Source: Oncomelania hupensis
Lineage: Eukaryota > Mollusca > Gastropoda > Littorinimorpha > Pomatiopsidae
Direction of reading: 5' to 3'
Length of the DNA stretch: 64,000 nucleotides
NCBI GenBank assembly: GCA_036898135.1
Contig: CM072527.1
Coordinates: 26,734,544 to 26,798,543, forward strand
The notes below the pieces were generated by a model. The model had not been told where the DNA came from and did not search any database. It saw nothing but the letters and a program-made list of their open reading frames with translations. Shown in pieces: positions 35,301-44,166 of this stretch (positions within the stretch are counted from its first letter, which is position 1; each line of letters starts with the position of its first letter). The position numbers and the translations under genes are program-made.

Positions 35301-37022
35301 AAACACATTTATTATTTGATAAATGATGATGCTCAAACTAAAGATAGAAATGTCAACTGGCTCACCAGGAAGTGACAAAGGTAAAGTTACTTCCCCCTCA
35401 TAATTTGCCACTGGGCTGTAAACTACTTTCACAACAACTTGAACAAGCAACAGACCACAGATTGTGGTTGTGGAAACTTGAAAGAACCATTCATTCATTC
35501 ATTCATTAGATAAATTAATGTTCCCGGACACAATGCGTATAGGGGACAAAGAAAGAACCATTGAAATTACAATAGAATTGAAGCTACAATAGAATTGGGG
35601 TTACAATATATTAGTGGTTACAACAGGATGGGGGTTGCAACAGAATGGGAGTTACAATAGAATAGTGTTTACAACAAAAATGGGGTTAAAATAGAACAGT
35701 GGTTACAATATAACAGTGGGTACAATAGAATGGGGATTAGAATAGAATGGGAGTTATGATAGAATATGGGTAGGACTGGATGGCGGTAAATAAGGTTGAC
35801 AGTCAGGCAAGTTAGCTGCAAGGTTATGGACACCCACACGGATTTTGACTCATATTTGGCCACCAGTTGAACGTTCTCAGCATTCCTGATAAACTACATT
35901 CACTACTTGTAGTAATGTACACAATGTAATTATAATGTTATAAAATACTTTTTGTACATTGCATACACTAGTTGTTAACAAGTAGTGTTGCCTTGTTTTC
36001 CAATGCACACTCCTACAGCGATCAAACCCAGACAAACATTAGTGCAGTGATTTGCTAGAACTGGTTTTTACTTATTGGGTTATTATTACCTCCCTTGTGC
36101 AAGTCTTCTGGGAAGTAAAGGCGAAGACCTAAATCAGTGTTAGTGTGTAACAGACCTGTATAAACCATGCACATAGGATACAAGCTCAATCCTAACAAAA
36201 TAAATGTAATCCTACGACAGTGTGTTTTCATCTACTTAGTAGTACTATGAATTTCATGGCAATGTCAATGTTTTCTAAAAAAAAAAAAACCAAGGGCTCA
36301 GCATGCATTTTAACACAAAATTCAACATATCTACCTTCAATCCTTCCTGTACATACCTTCTTTTAGTTTTCATACTCACAGCACTGAAAACTATCTATGA
36401 GTATGAGTATGACCACCCACTTTGGTGACCTCACATGCGGTGTTTACTGTACTTCGACAAGGTAATGGCAGCAATGTTCGCACTATGTATTGTATGTATA
36501 CATTGATAGTGCTAAAAGTGAAAGATGACCGTAAAACAATGATTCAGGGTACAGATGTTGAATAATGTGATAAAAATATCAAAGCTGAGCCTGAAGAAGT
36601 CTTGTGTTAGAAATTGCAGCTAAATTCCATTTCATACATTAAAAACACTCTCCTAAGATTAACCCATAAATGTCCATACATTTTCTTGAGACATTTGTAG
36701 ATGAGTATAGTGGTTTGGTTTCACGTCTCTACCATAAAACCTAAAACACATTACATTATGATTTAACACATAATACGATTACGAGTAATATTACTAATTA
36801 GCAGTGTTGTTTTTTTTTCTTTTTAACACTACACTCACTGTCTACAGTCGTACAGAACGGTGTTCAAAACATCAAGTAAACATTGAAAGTAGAGAACTTA
36901 CCCAAAATAAGACTCATCTGCCCACAGATACAGTAGTACACGTACAGAGGTTTCTCGCCCTGATATTCTTCTTCATCTTTAGTGTCTGTACAAACCACAC
37001 TTTTTGACACAACCTTCGGCAT
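16861..37022 (-). CDS. STEEP1: STEEP1 (STING ER exit protein 1), seven coding exons
   Basis: Spliced coding exons in gene order: 37022-36902, 31389-31275, 21510-21469, 21336-21207, 19936-19847, 18048-17956 and 16914-16861. All introns have GT-AG ends and the phases join exactly, giving 214 residues and a stop; human STEEP1 has about 222. Matches in order: [14 protein letters not shown] start, [58 protein letters not shown], an acidic run, [18 protein letters not shown] and KGTLID end. CxC and CxxC pairs could bind zinc. In mammals the protein helps STING leave the endoplasmic reticulum. The gene is about 20 kb because its introns are full of repeats. Identity is strong; function here is by homology. 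Confidence 0.93.
16915..17955 (-). other. STEEP1 intron 6
   Basis: AT-rich, no coding signal. It contains a C-rich run near 17258-17285 and a G-rich stretch of the gene strand near 17000-17060. Confidence 0.7.
17956..18048 (-). CDS. STEEP1: STEEP1 coding exon 6
   Basis: 93 nt in phase 0. Encodes [17 protein letters not shown] and [14 protein letters not shown], a helical segment. Donor GTATG at 17955. Confidence 0.93.
18075..18133 (+). repeat. (GAA)n microsatellite in STEEP1 intron 5
   Basis: About 18 GAA units. The R1 copy begins at its right edge, so R1 may have inserted beside it. Confidence 0.95.
18134..18740 (-). repeat. R1 interspersed repeat, most complete copy
   Basis: Uninterrupted from TTAGTTATTCATTGC to AAATTTCCAGAAAG, about 600 bp. 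It serves as the reference for the split copy at 2504-11170. Confidence 0.75.
18752..18956 (+). mobile_element. tRNA-derived SINE (Thr-like head)
   Basis: A tRNA-like head with GTAGCTCAGTTGGTAAGAGC (A box and intact D stem) and GGTTCGAATCCC (B box). The loop CTAGTAA gives an AGT anticodon, but the anticodon stem does not pair and the acceptor stem has wobbles and a mismatch, so it is not a working tRNA gene. A ~130-bp body follows, with a short (CAA)n tail near 18940. Confidence 0.75.
19184..19312 (+). repeat. (GAA)n microsatellite
   Basis: About 43 GAA/GAG units in STEEP1 intron 5. The poly-Arg, poly-Leu and poly-Phe ORFs are artefacts. Purine-rich DNA of this type can form triplexes. Confidence 0.95.
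19847..19936 (-). CDS. STEEP1: STEEP1 coding exon 5
   Basis: 90 nt in phase 0. Encodes [30 protein letters not shown]: the most conserved block of the family. Confidence 0.93.
20254..20331 (+). repeat. (AAT)n microsatellite
   Basis: About 25 ATA/AAT units in STEEP1 intron 4, flanked by CATCATC runs. Confidence 0.95.
20630..21065 (+). repeat. 59-bp minisatellite in STEEP1 intron 4
   Basis: About 7.5 copies. Each unit holds two related halves, CTACACCACAGACTACACAA and GAACTACACAATACTAAG. It ends less than 150 bp from exon 4. Confidence 0.85.
21207..21336 (-). CDS. STEEP1: STEEP1 coding exon 4
   Basis: 130 nt, acceptor ATGACAG, donor GTATCG. It encodes [10 protein letters not shown]...[15 protein letters not shown] and ends EPKK, matching the human PPKK position. 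Confidence 0.9.
21469..21510 (-). CDS. STEEP1: STEEP1 coding exon 3 (42-nt microexon)
   Basis: Acceptor TTGTTTCAG, donor GTGAGT. It encodes [13 protein letters not shown] and splits codons at both ends in phases compatible with its neighbours. Confidence 0.9.
21599..23067 (+). repeat. 43-bp minisatellite array, about 34 copies
   Basis: The unit is built from GGTGGTGTGATGCTGGC, YATGTGTCAGAG and ATCTATCCACYACA. Variants cluster: CCACCACA dominates on the left, CCACTACA and GGCCATG on the right. It lies in STEEP1 intron 2, about 90 bp from the 42-nt exon 3. Confidence 0.95.
23096..27895 (+). repeat. 66-bp minisatellite array, about 72 copies
   Basis: The unit contains CTGACTGCCTTTGTAACAC, TAGTAACTGTCTATGACAC, TCAGATTGGAGCCAGC and ATTGCTGCTGG. 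Because 66 is a multiple of three and the unit has no stop in some frames, ORFs of 1189 codons (plus) and 1159 codons (minus) appear. I regard both as artefacts: the array lies inside a STEEP1 intron and has no splice or start context. A one-base insertion (GCTGGGGCTG) breaks the frame at 23455 and again at 26955. Edge units are diverged and the middle is almost uniform. Confidence 0.95.
27991..28996. mobile_element. TIR DNA element, 1006 bp, 7-bp target duplication
   Basis: Inverted termini CACAAGTATAYCAACTAAC continue through AAGTTAGTAT on both ends. TTCTGGG flanks it directly (27984-27990 and 28997-29003). Inside, a short frame starting [13 protein letters not shown] at 28221 stops soon after, and AAAAGGTAAGT near 28405 resembles a splice donor, so it may be an internally deleted transposon. 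The superfamily is unknown; 7 bp would suit P-like elements or an eroded hAT 8-bp site. Confidence 0.8.
29200..29349 (+). repeat. (ATT)n then (CAT)n compound microsatellite
   Basis: About 28 ATT units then about 21 ATC units. Homopolymer ORFs on both strands are artefacts. Confidence 0.95.
29367..31062 (-). mobile_element. RTE LINE copy B, 5' truncated with 5' inversion
   Basis: From its CCTAT tail at 29367 the RTE runs in reverse to about 30984 (RT domain and C-terminus, many breaks). There it switches to forward orientation for about 80 bp (30984-31066). The two pieces abut in element coordinates at the CCTTACAGAAG sequence. The 11-bp duplication AAGGCTAACAT flanks the whole (29356-29366 and 31063-31073). 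An internal ~120-140-bp segment is duplicated in tandem between 29978 and 30217. It lies in STEEP1 intron 2, just downstream of exon 2. Confidence 0.85.
31275..31389 (-). CDS. STEEP1: STEEP1 coding exon 2
   Basis: 115 nt, acceptor TTTGCAG and donor GTAACC. Contains [19 protein letters not shown] and IIYLRR, aligning with the human sequence after GQMVLVL. A CAACACAG minisatellite begins just upstream on the gene strand (from about 31396). Confidence 0.9.
31396..31533 (+). repeat. ACACCAACACAGTGC minisatellite, left part
   Basis: Units of about 15 bp alternating CACATCAACACAGGA and CACCAACACAGTG. It continues at 34887 beyond RTE copy C. Confidence 0.85.
31770..32990 (+). CDS. RTE endonuclease domain and linker (copy C)
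   Basis: 406 codons. Endonuclease motifs: IGTWNVRTL near residue 68, GISELRWKG near 95, [12 protein letters not shown] near 165, [11 protein letters not shown] near 195, [11 protein letters not shown] near 275 and [11 protein letters not shown] near 300. A one-base deletion in a T run near 32960 (CTTTGG, where copy A has CTTTTGG) shifts the frame, so the protein ends early. Without it the RT frame would continue directly. The start ATG is uncertain; a second frame from 31606 covers the preceding N-terminal region. Confidence 0.85.
   Translation: MGPARSFLPKTHYMMTQSTNSIPDRSSPGPSPGTRTAPSVGHQDGGVKYATDGQYSKIRTRNNIVIGTWNVRTLTAEGKLEELAHELDHYRWNVLGISELRWKGLGETTTDKGHKLYFSGRDDRHEHGVGFLVHKNILATVMGCRPVSSRLITIRLRATPFNITIIQAYAPTSDYEDSEVEDFYENIQAVLDQVPKKDIVIVQGDWNAKVGQDAHRNWGDTCGPHCNNETNDRGLRLLEFARYNNLVLANTLGLHKKSRRWTWHSPGGEHHNQIDYIMVKKRFRSSINIGRTRTFPGADIGSDHDLVMMSFRLHLKRVNTAKCTRLKFDLDKLQDPEVAKIFQATIGGKFAPLLILGAGEVDVNTMTNTFNSAVTDAATEILGKHRPKKKPWITPELWICVINEES
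32960..34561 (+). CDS. RTE reverse transcriptase domain (copy C)
   Basis: 533 codons. A lysine-rich linker, then reverse transcriptase: [16 protein letters not shown] near residue 147, [18 protein letters not shown] near 205, [14 protein letters not shown] near 240, [13 protein letters not shown] near 275, [11 protein letters not shown] near 330 and [12 protein letters not shown] near 373. A two-base deletion near 34457 moves the C-terminus into another frame. The FADD catalytic box is intact. Activity would need the frame breaks to be absent, so this copy is probably inactive. Confidence 0.85.
   Translation: MDLCDKRRELKKKKNTSQGADVYRKINNDIRKGMRTAKENWIEDQCQEIENNLNKNNSKKAYQTVKRLTSVKQPKVSTIQSKSGICLTEEQEVLDRWTEYCSDLYNHTPNGDPSVLAYPESREEEEILPILREEVEAAVQSLKKGKSAGVDNIPAELLQAGGEAMTDALTTICNKIWQSGEWPTPWTQSLVITLPKKGNLQECENYRTISLISHPSKVLLKIILNRLKPQAEQIIAEEQAGFMAGRSTTEQIFNLRIICEKYLQHQQHLYHVFIDFKKAFDRVWHAALWATMKVYNISPKIIEVIKSLYDKATSAVLHNSVIGNWFRTTIGVRQGCLLSPTLFNIFLERIMSDALADHEGTVSIGGRAISNLRFADDIDGLAGEEQELEQLVQRLDTTSRAYGMEISAEKTKMMTNNTNGINTDIKVQGQSLNTVHSFKYLGAIVSDNGSRQEVLSRIAQTTAALTRLKPIWKDRTISLHSKVRLLRSLVISIFLYACEADPHSRSPTKNTKHGDEVLQKTSVHFLYPTHHQR
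34446..34874 (+). CDS. RTE C-terminal domain (copy C)
   Basis: Carries [32 protein letters not shown] and [20 protein letters not shown], the basic C-terminus of this RTE family. In the parent element it is continuous with the RT; a frameshift near 34457 separates it here. Confidence 0.8.
   Translation: MLAKRTLTADLQRRIQSMEMRCYRRLLCISYTQHITNVEVRQTITQAIGQHDDLLTVVKKRKLRWYGHVTRSSGLAKTILQGTVQGGRRRGRPKKRWEDNIREWTGLTLSEAMRAAEDRERWSMLVKRSSVVPLRPSGYGTG
34887..35300 (+). repeat. ACACCAACACAGTGC minisatellite, right part
   Basis: Continuation of 31396-31533, about 27 further units of about 15 bp, more variable than the left part. Cys-, Val- and His-rich ORFs are artefacts. Confidence 0.85.
35575..35790 (+). 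repeat. GTTACAATAGAATGGG minisatellite
   Basis: Roughly 17-20-bp degenerate units in STEEP1 intron 1. Confidence 0.75.
35791..36895 (-). other. STEEP1 intron 1, unique AT-rich part
   Basis: No repeat family or coding signal recognised. Includes a poly-A tract near 36278. Confidence 0.6.
36902..37022 (-). CDS. STEEP1: STEEP1 coding exon 1
   Basis: Codes residues 1-40 and the first base of codon 41. The ATG is at 37022-37020 and begins the conserved MPKVVS sequence. An in-frame upstream ATG exists but is not conserved with the family. Donor GTAAGT at 36901-36896. Confidence 0.93.
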
Positions 37023-37052
37023 CTTGAACAAAATGTGGATAAAGATGTTTAA

Positions 37053-37076
37053 ACCGGAAGTAAACAACCGGAAACT
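37053..37076 (-). promoter_or_regulatory. Two ETS-type motifs upstream of STEEP1
   Basis: ACCGGAAGT (37053-37061) and ACCGGAAAC (37067-37075), 31-55 bp 5' of the STEEP1 ATG. CCGGAA sites near transcription starts are typical of housekeeping promoters. No TATA box is obvious. Confidence 0.5.
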
Positions 37077-37379
37077 TTTGACTGCGAAGTAGAGCTGAGT
37101 TTAATTTATGAATGAAAGATCAGTGCACCATCTCTCACTTTGTTGGATACCAAATGCCATTGAATTATGGCATATGGATATTATATTTTTCGTGTATTCG
37201 CTTATTGAGTCTTTTGTTGGGATTATATTCTGCCTGTATTTCTAATGATATCTGTAGTCCTCTGAATGCATCGATTTACCCAAATAATATGAATGGTAAA
37301 CTTCCGATATAATATATTTATTAATTGTTCCTTTATATCTCTGATCAACATTATATTCTGTTTTGTTAGAGCTTGATTA

Positions 37380-37440
37380 CTCAGGGGCGGATTAGGGAGA
37401 GGGGTGGGGGAGGTGTTCTAGGGAGCGCGGAACTTCCTGC
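37380..37440 (+). repeat. CAGGGGCGGATTAGG-type end of a DNA transposon?
   Basis: CAGGGGCGGATT at 37382 resembles hAT termini, but I could not find the matching inverted end, so this is only a possibility. C-rich DNA follows. Confidence 0.25.
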
Positions 37441-37489
37441 CCCGCCCCCTTTCTCCCCCCCTCCCTCCTCCACCCTCCCACCTTTCGGC

Positions 37490-37565
37490 CCAAAAAAAAA
37501 ATACACATACACACACACACACACGCACGCTCACACATGCGCGCTCACACACACACACACACACA

Positions 37566-37603
<38 letters not shown>

Positions 37604-37605
37604 TT
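37490..37605 (+). repeat. (CA)n microsatellite
   Basis: An A run followed by CACACA with scattered CG and TG. Confidence 0.95.
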
Positions 37606-37665
37606 GAATACCTTTCGGGTACTATAGTAAGCCGTTCTACCAACTGAGCTAACCGGCCCCACGTT
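37606..37665 (-). mobile_element. tRNA-SINE head fragment
   Basis: On the minus strand GGGGCCGGTTAGCTCAGTTGG matches the head of the SINE at 18752. It is truncated after the anticodon region (CCCGAAAGGTA) where the CA tract begins. Confidence 0.6.
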
Positions 37666-37951
37666 CAGCCCTATCGTTCGTTCGTGTAATAAATTAAGTC
37701 CCCAGACACCAGCTGAGCGTATATGGGACGTAAATATTATAATTAATACTTAATACAGATATGGCTAGTTTAATTTAATTTCATCTTCTTTTCAGGACCA
37801 CGTTAAAATCATATAAGGGATTGGTGGGACAGAACATCAATCATTGCATTGACACGCAGAAAGAGGAATGATGAATATGAAAAAAAAAAAACAAAAAAAA
37901 ACTTGGGGATGCCGATATAATATATCATAATAAGATCCTGGACCCCAATCG

Positions 37952-40900
37952 ATGGAAGTTTTAGGGATCAGCGAACTGCGCTGGAAAGGCATAGGTGAAA
38001 CAACGACCGACAAAGGCCACAAGCTTTATTTCAGCGGTAGAGATGACAGGCATGAACACAGAGTTGGATTCTTGGTCCACAAGAACATTCTAGCCACTGT
38101 CATGGGTTGCCGCCCAGTCTCCAGTAGACTCATTACCATGCATCCGTCTGAGAGCAGCCCCTTTCAACATCACCATCCTCCAGGCCTATATGCCCTAACA
38201 TCAGACTATGACGACAGCGAAGTGGAGGATTTCTATGAAAATCTACAGGCTGCCCTTGACCAAGTGCCGAAGAAGGACATAGTCATAGTGGAAGGCGACT
38301 GGAATACCAAGGTTGGCCAAGATGCGCACCACAACTGGGGAGACACATGTGGACCCCACTGCAACAACGAGACAAATGACAGGGGTCTGAGACTGTTGGA
38401 GTTTGCCAGATACAACAATCTGATACTGGCAAACACGCTTGGTCTCCACAAAAAATCCAGACGATGGACATGGCACAGTCCCGGCGGGGAGCATCACAAC
38501 CAGATCGACTACATCATGGTCAAGAAACGCTTCAGATCAAGCATCAACATTGGCAGGACACGCACTTTTCCAGGAGCAGACATTGGAAGTGACCACGATC
38601 TCGTGATGATGTCTTTCCGGCTTCACTTGAAGAGAGTAAACACAGCAAAGTGCACTAGACTGAAGTTCGACCTGGACAAACTGCAAGACCCGGCTCAGGT
38701 GGCAGAAATATTTTAGGCCACAATTGGAGGGAAATTTGCACCACTGCTCATTTTGGGAGCTGGTGAAGTAGATGTCAACACCATGACCACCACCTTCAAC
38801 TTAGCTGTGACAGATGCCGCCACGGAGATCCTTGGAAAGCACCGGCCAAAGAAGAAGCTTTGGATCACACCTGAACTTTTGGACCTGTGTGATAAACGAA
38901 GAGAGATGAAAAAGAAAAAGAACACCTCAAAGGGAGCTGATGCCTACCGAAAAATCAACAATGAAATCCGAAAAGGCATGCGCACAGCAAAAGAGAACTG
39001 GATAGAAGATCAATACCAGGAAATAGAGAACAGTCTGAACAAGAACAACAGCAAGAAGGCTTACCAGACTGTGAAGCGGCTGACAAGTGTTAAACAGCCC
39101 AAGGTCTCCACGATCCAAAGCAAGTCTGCATGGCATATGCCTTACAGAAGAACAAGAAGTCTTGGACAGTTGGACAGAGTACTGCTCTGACCTTTACAAC
39201 CACAAACCAAACGGAGACCCATCAGTTCTAGCATGTCCAGAGAACAGAGAAGAAGAAGAAATCCTCCCAATTCTCCGAGAAGACGTTGAGGCAGCAGTGC
39301 AATCGCTGAAGAAGGGGAAGTCAGCGGGAGTGGACAACATACTCGCGGAACTGCTTCAAGTAGGAGGAGAAGCGATGATCGACGCACTCACCATTATCTG
39401 TAACAAGATCTGGCAGAGTGGGGAGTGGCCTGTATACACCATGGACCCAGTCGCTTGTCATCACTGTTCCCAAAAAAGGTAACCTTCAGGAATGTGAAAA
39501 TTACCGCACCATCAGCCTCATCAGCCATCCCAGCAAGGTCCTCCTGAAATTAATACTCAACAGGTTGAAACCCCAAGCTGAACAAATCATAGCTGAAGAG
39601 CAAGCAGGATTTAGGGCAGGGCGAAGAACCACTGAACAGATTTTCACCCTCAGAATAATCTGCGAGAAATACCTACAGCACCAACAACATCTATTTCATG
39701 TGTTCGTAGACTTCAAAAAGGCGTTTGACCGAGTCCGGCATGCAGCTCTGTAAGCAACCATGACAGTGTACAACATCGATAGCGCTAAAATTATTGAAGT
39801 CATCAAAAGCCTGTATGACAAGGCTACCAGTGCAGTCCTCCACAACAGCGCCATCGGAAACTGGTTCACTTCAAAAACAACAATCGGTGTGCGTCAGGGA
39901 TGCTACGTCTCTCTCCAACACTCTTCAACATCTTCCTAGAGCGCATCATGTCAGATACCCTTGCAGACCACGAAGGCACAGTCAGCATAGGGGGAAGAGC
40001 AATCTCCAACCTCCGTTTTGCGGATGACATTGATGGAGAGGGAGAGGAACAAGAACTTGAACAGCTGGTACAAGCTTGACACCACCTCCAGAGCCTATAG
40101 AATGGAAATAGAAGACCAAAATGATGACCAATGGCATCAACACGGACATCAAAGTCCAAGGCCAATCCCTCAACACAGTGCATAGCTTCAAATATTTAGG
40201 AGCCATTGTATCAGACAATGGGTCCCAACAGGAAGTCCTCTCCAGGATCGCACAAACAACTGCTGCCCTGGTGAGGTTGAAGCCAATTTGGAAAGACAGG
40301 ACCATATCAGTCTACATTCCAAGGTAAGGCTGCTGCGCTCCCTTGTCATCTCCATCTTTATATACAGGGTGTTCCAAAAGTCTTGGGCACATTTGAAGTC
40401 CCCATATCTCAATTACTATGAATGGTAGTAAGATAAAAGTTGTGCCATTTTAAAGCTAATTACATTAAGTTTTTTGTAAAGCTGTTGATTTTTTGTATTT
40501 CTTTTCAGACCCATTAATGGCGTTCACTCAATTAGAAAATGCTGGGACGCGTTTGGCAAGAATTTGACTATCGGCTTGATGTGTGTCGTGTGACCAATGG
40601 TGCTCAAATTGAACATCTTTGAACATTCCATGTAAAAATTGAGATTACAAGCTTTCTGAATTTACCAGAAGCGTTTTAATATCCTTAATAGTTTCGGAAA
40701 TATTCAATGTCAAAATGTGCCCAAGACTTTTGGAACACCCTGTATATGCTTGCGAAACATGGACCCTCACAGCAGATCTCCAACGAAGAATACAAAGCAT
40801 GGAGATGAGATGCTACAAAAGACTGATGGGCATTTCCTATACCCAGCACATCACCAACGACGATCGAGTCCGACAGACCATCACACAAGCCATTGGACAA

Positions 40901-41071
40901 CACGATGACCTGCTGACAGTGGTGAAAAAACGTAACTACGATGGTATGGCCACGTCACCAGATCATCAGGTCTTGCAAAGACCATCCTGCAAGGCACGGT
41001 GCAAGGAGGTAGAAGAAGAGAGAGACCGAAAAAGAGGTGGGAGGACAACATTCGAGAATGGACTGGTTTGA
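37952..41071 (+). pseudogene. RTE endonuclease-RT, broken (copy D)
   Basis: Endonuclease from GISELRWKG to SDHDLVMM (37952-38716, ended by a TAG at 38714), linker 38753-39190, RT pieces to about 40327, and C-terminal pieces after the MITE (40745-41071). Several small insertions and deletions (near 38150, 39128, 39432, 39750, 39870, 40070) break the frame. It encodes no complete enzyme. Confidence 0.85.
40363..40744. mobile_element. Mariner-like MITE, 382 bp, 32-bp TIRs
   Basis: Perfect 32-bp inverted ends beginning TACAGGGTGTTCCAAAAG, flanked by TA. Removing it restores the RTE reading TCTTxxTATATGCTTGCG seen in copies A and C. No ORF. TA target choice and the end sequence point to the Tc1/mariner superfamily. 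Confidence 0.9.
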
Positions 41072-41199
41072 CACTGAGCTAAACAATCAGGGTTGCTGAG
41101 GACAGGGAAAGATGGAGTACGCTGGTTCATCTGTGGTGCCCCTACGACCTCTGAGTTATGGTATAGGATAGGATAGGATAGGATAGGAATAAGATCCTG

Positions 41200-41860
41200 A
41201 CACAGAGTCAGAGGGATTTGGAAAAGAAAAAAAAAAAAAAAAAAAAAACAATTACTGCATGATTTTCCCTCTCTCTCTCCCTCTATCAATTAATTTTAAT
41301 AAGTCGTCCTATGTACAAAATAACAACTATATGGGAAGGGGTATATCTATCATCACGCAATCACTTAGATTAAGAACCATATACCTAATTTTAAAATGTT
41401 AAGCCCTTCAGACCTTCACCTTTATATATAGCTCAGTGGTAGGCCTAAATTCTACACTCTACACTCACCACTCTTCCTAAATTCTTAAACTCAAAAGGAT
41501 TGTCTTTAAATTTTCATGTTCGAGTGGTAGCTTTTCACCAGCGTTTTACTTGAAGCACTTCCTTCCGGCCTTCATGTGTATAGTAACGATTGTCGCGGTT
41601 TTTTATTTTTCTGTTTCATTTTCATTATTGCTGTACTTTCATTAGTTCTGTACTTGGGAGGAAATTAATTCAAAAGTTGATTGTTACTGATTACACTGCG
41701 CGTTTTGGAGTTTGCGTATCATTACTGCTAGCTATGCCTATGGTCAACATTGGCAACAGCCAACAATCATTCATTGAATCAACAAAAACGTGGTAATCCT
41801 AAAACTGCGGTGTGTGGTGTGAATGTGGGTTGAACTGCAACCATAGCCCTTACGAATGCC
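41200..41860. other. Intergenic, no gene seen
   Basis: A poly-A tract at 41228-41247 and unique AT-rich DNA. A 68-codon ORF at 41590 has no recognisable feature. Confidence 0.6.
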
Positions 41861-41864
41861 CTAG

Positions 41865-42060
41865 ATAAAGGGATAGCTCAGTGTTCAGCGCGCACGACTT
41901 GAGTTGTGTGAGTACGTCTTGGGCGACGTGGGTTCGAATCCTGACTTCAGCAAACTATTGTGTGATTGCTGGATATTACGGGCCAGCGCTTTGAGAAGCT
42001 CTCTGAGCTTGTAAGTGCGCTATATAAGAAAAATCTCTCTCTCTTTTTTTATTTATTTTT
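41865..42060 (+). mobile_element. tRNA-derived SINE with GCGC tail
   Basis: A box GATAGCTCAGTGTTCAG, B box GGTTCGAATCC (41931-41941), a body ATTGTGTGATTGCTGG, then the tail GCGCTTTGAGAAGCTCTCTGAG...GCGCTATATAAG and a CT/T-rich end. The tail resembles the L2 LINE 3' end and the GCGC-core repeats. Confidence 0.8.
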
Positions 42061-42189
42061 TTTTTAAAAGATCTAATCCCAAATTAAGTAACAGTGTACT
42101 GTTAAGTCAAGTGTTCTTACCCTTACTAAGTTACTTCATTCAGAAAGAAACGATCATGTGCTACTTAATTACTACAGGTTATAGATGAC

Positions 42190-43075
42190 AATGAATATAA
42201 CTTCCTTACTTGACAACAGACAAACGGTTGACATCATATACTTAGACTTTATAAAAGCATTGGACAATGTTTTTCATGCAAGGCTTCTCTAGAATCTAGA
42301 TCAGTATTATATGCCTATGCCGGCTATGGTGTAACTGTAGTGTAAGTTAAAACAATTACAACTGGATAAGGAATTTCTTACATGACAGAGAGCAAGTGGT
42401 GAAAGTTTCAAATGCAATATCTGACAAAATACAGGTGCTGAGTGGTATACCTCAAGGTAGCATTTTACAATTTTTTAGGCCCTATATTATTTATTATTTT
42501 CATAAATGACTTACCAGATTGTTTTAGTAGCATGTGCAAAATATTTGCAGATGATGCTAAAAAGTAAAATCTACAGTGAATCGAGCAATAAACACATGTT
42601 GCAGCTTAATTTGGATAGCTTGCCAGAGTCATCCGACACATGGGATTTGCATTTTAATGTAGAGAAGTGTAAGGTTTTGCATGTAGTAAGAAATAATCCT
42701 GAGTATTCATTATTTGATGAAAGTTAGCAATTAAGATAGTGGCATCTTGTGAGAAGAGAGGCTTAGGTGTTGTATTTGATAAAATTCTATCTTTTGACCC
42801 TCATATTTAGACCAACAAAATGTAACTGTATAAATCACTAGTCAGACCATATTTAGAATATATAGGCAAACACTTTAGGGCACTCAAGTTTAAGGAGACA
42901 ATTAGTTGCACTTGAAAGGGTACAGAGAGAAGCAACAAAACTGGTTAAGGAATGTAAAAATATGACTTATTCACACAGACTTAGATATTTTGGACTGCAC
43001 TCCTATACTTGGACGTGGAATACGTGGAGACTTTTAAAGTTTTTAAAATTTATAATGGCATTGAATGATTGATGA
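42190..43075 (+). pseudogene. Decayed CR1/jockey-type LINE reverse transcriptase
   Basis: With stops and frameshifts the conceptual product shows IIYLDFIKALDNVFH, REQVVKVS, VLSGIPQGSIL, IFINDLP, CKIFADDAK, FNVEKCKVLH, RPYLEY-like and LERVQREATKLV in the proper order. The many lesions show an old insertion unrelated to the RTE and L2 copies. Confidence 0.75.
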
Positions 43076-43379
43076 CCTAAATTGGAATTCCATTTTTGCA
43101 GCACCGTTTTGTGACAGTTCTAACCGAAAATTGTGAGGGGAAATCTTTGTATAGCACTGCTATACTAACCTGCATGAGTTTTGTTTTACTAAAGGGTGCA
43201 TACCATTTGCAAAACTGTTTTTTTTTACAAAAAGACAAACGTAAATTCTTTCCTAAAACCAGTTCCAGGATGTTTACCAAAATTTAAAGAGATTTTCTTT
43301 AGCTAAGAAAAATGCTGCATTATGTAAACATCAAAAAACAAGTCAAAGAAAGGACATTGCAAAGTCTCATGGCCTACGC

Positions 43380-43920
43380 ATACAATCATAATACTATTAA
43401 AGTCGATACTATACTACTACTATAGTATAACTACTACTACTTATTATTTATTATCCTTCATACAACAATACTACTACTAACTAATACTACTACTACTACT
43501 AATACTAGTATGTATACTACTACTACGATGGTTTTTTGTCCTCATCACTACTACTACTACTACTACTACAACTAACTAGATATAATACTACAATGGTTGT
43601 CCTTAACTACCACTACTACTCACTACCTACTATACTGTCCTATTCTACTAATATATACTACTACTAACGATGGTTTTTGTCCTCATACCACTATACTACT
43701 ACTACTATGTATACTACTAATATGGTTTGTACTCATACCAAGTACTACTACTACAAATACTACTATACTTTGTATTACTACTACTAGTATGACCTCAACC
43801 TACTACTACTACTACTCAGTCTACTGTTATACTATTACTACTACTGATGGTTTTTGTCCTCATACCACTACTAACTACTACAACTACGACTTACTTAATA
43901 CTTATTACGATGAGATGGGT
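43380..43920 (+). repeat. Degenerate (ACT)n repeat field
   Basis: Interrupted ACT/TAC units, with the words GATGGTTTTTGTCCTCATACC recurring about every 150 bp, so it is a higher-order repeat of a trinucleotide tract plus a unique word. Confidence 0.8.
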
Positions 43921-44166
43921 AAGTAGGAGCTACTTACGGTAGATTCTGATTGTTCTTTCATTTATTGATTTTTATATTTACTGCTGCTATTAGTAATATT
44001 ATTACTATTATCTGTAAATTATTGCAAACATAACAGACATAAAGTAATTAGTGAAAAACAAAAAAGGACTTTGAAAAATAATTCAACTATTAATAATAAC
44101 AATGAAAATTCATATGCACACACTTTTTTTTTCATGGAAATCAAAACATGATGTACATGACCATTT

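Larger units (their letters stand above)
37941..41187 (+). mobile_element. RTE LINE copy D, 5' truncated
   Basis: It starts within the endonuclease (GACCCCAATCGATGG, matching copy C near 32032) and ends in (GGATA)n. A 12-bp duplication AATAAGATCCTG flanks it (37929-37940 and 41188-41199). A 382-bp MITE sits inside at 40363-40744. Confidence 0.9.

Noticed and set aside
34822..35498. Cys/Val-rich ORFs of up to 217 codons on the minus strand
   Set aside because: Translation of the ACACCAACACAGTGC minisatellite; no conserved start and antisense to nothing recognisable.
37382..37440. Complete hAT element starting CAGGGGCGGATT
   Set aside because: No matching inverted end or target duplication was found in the following sequence.
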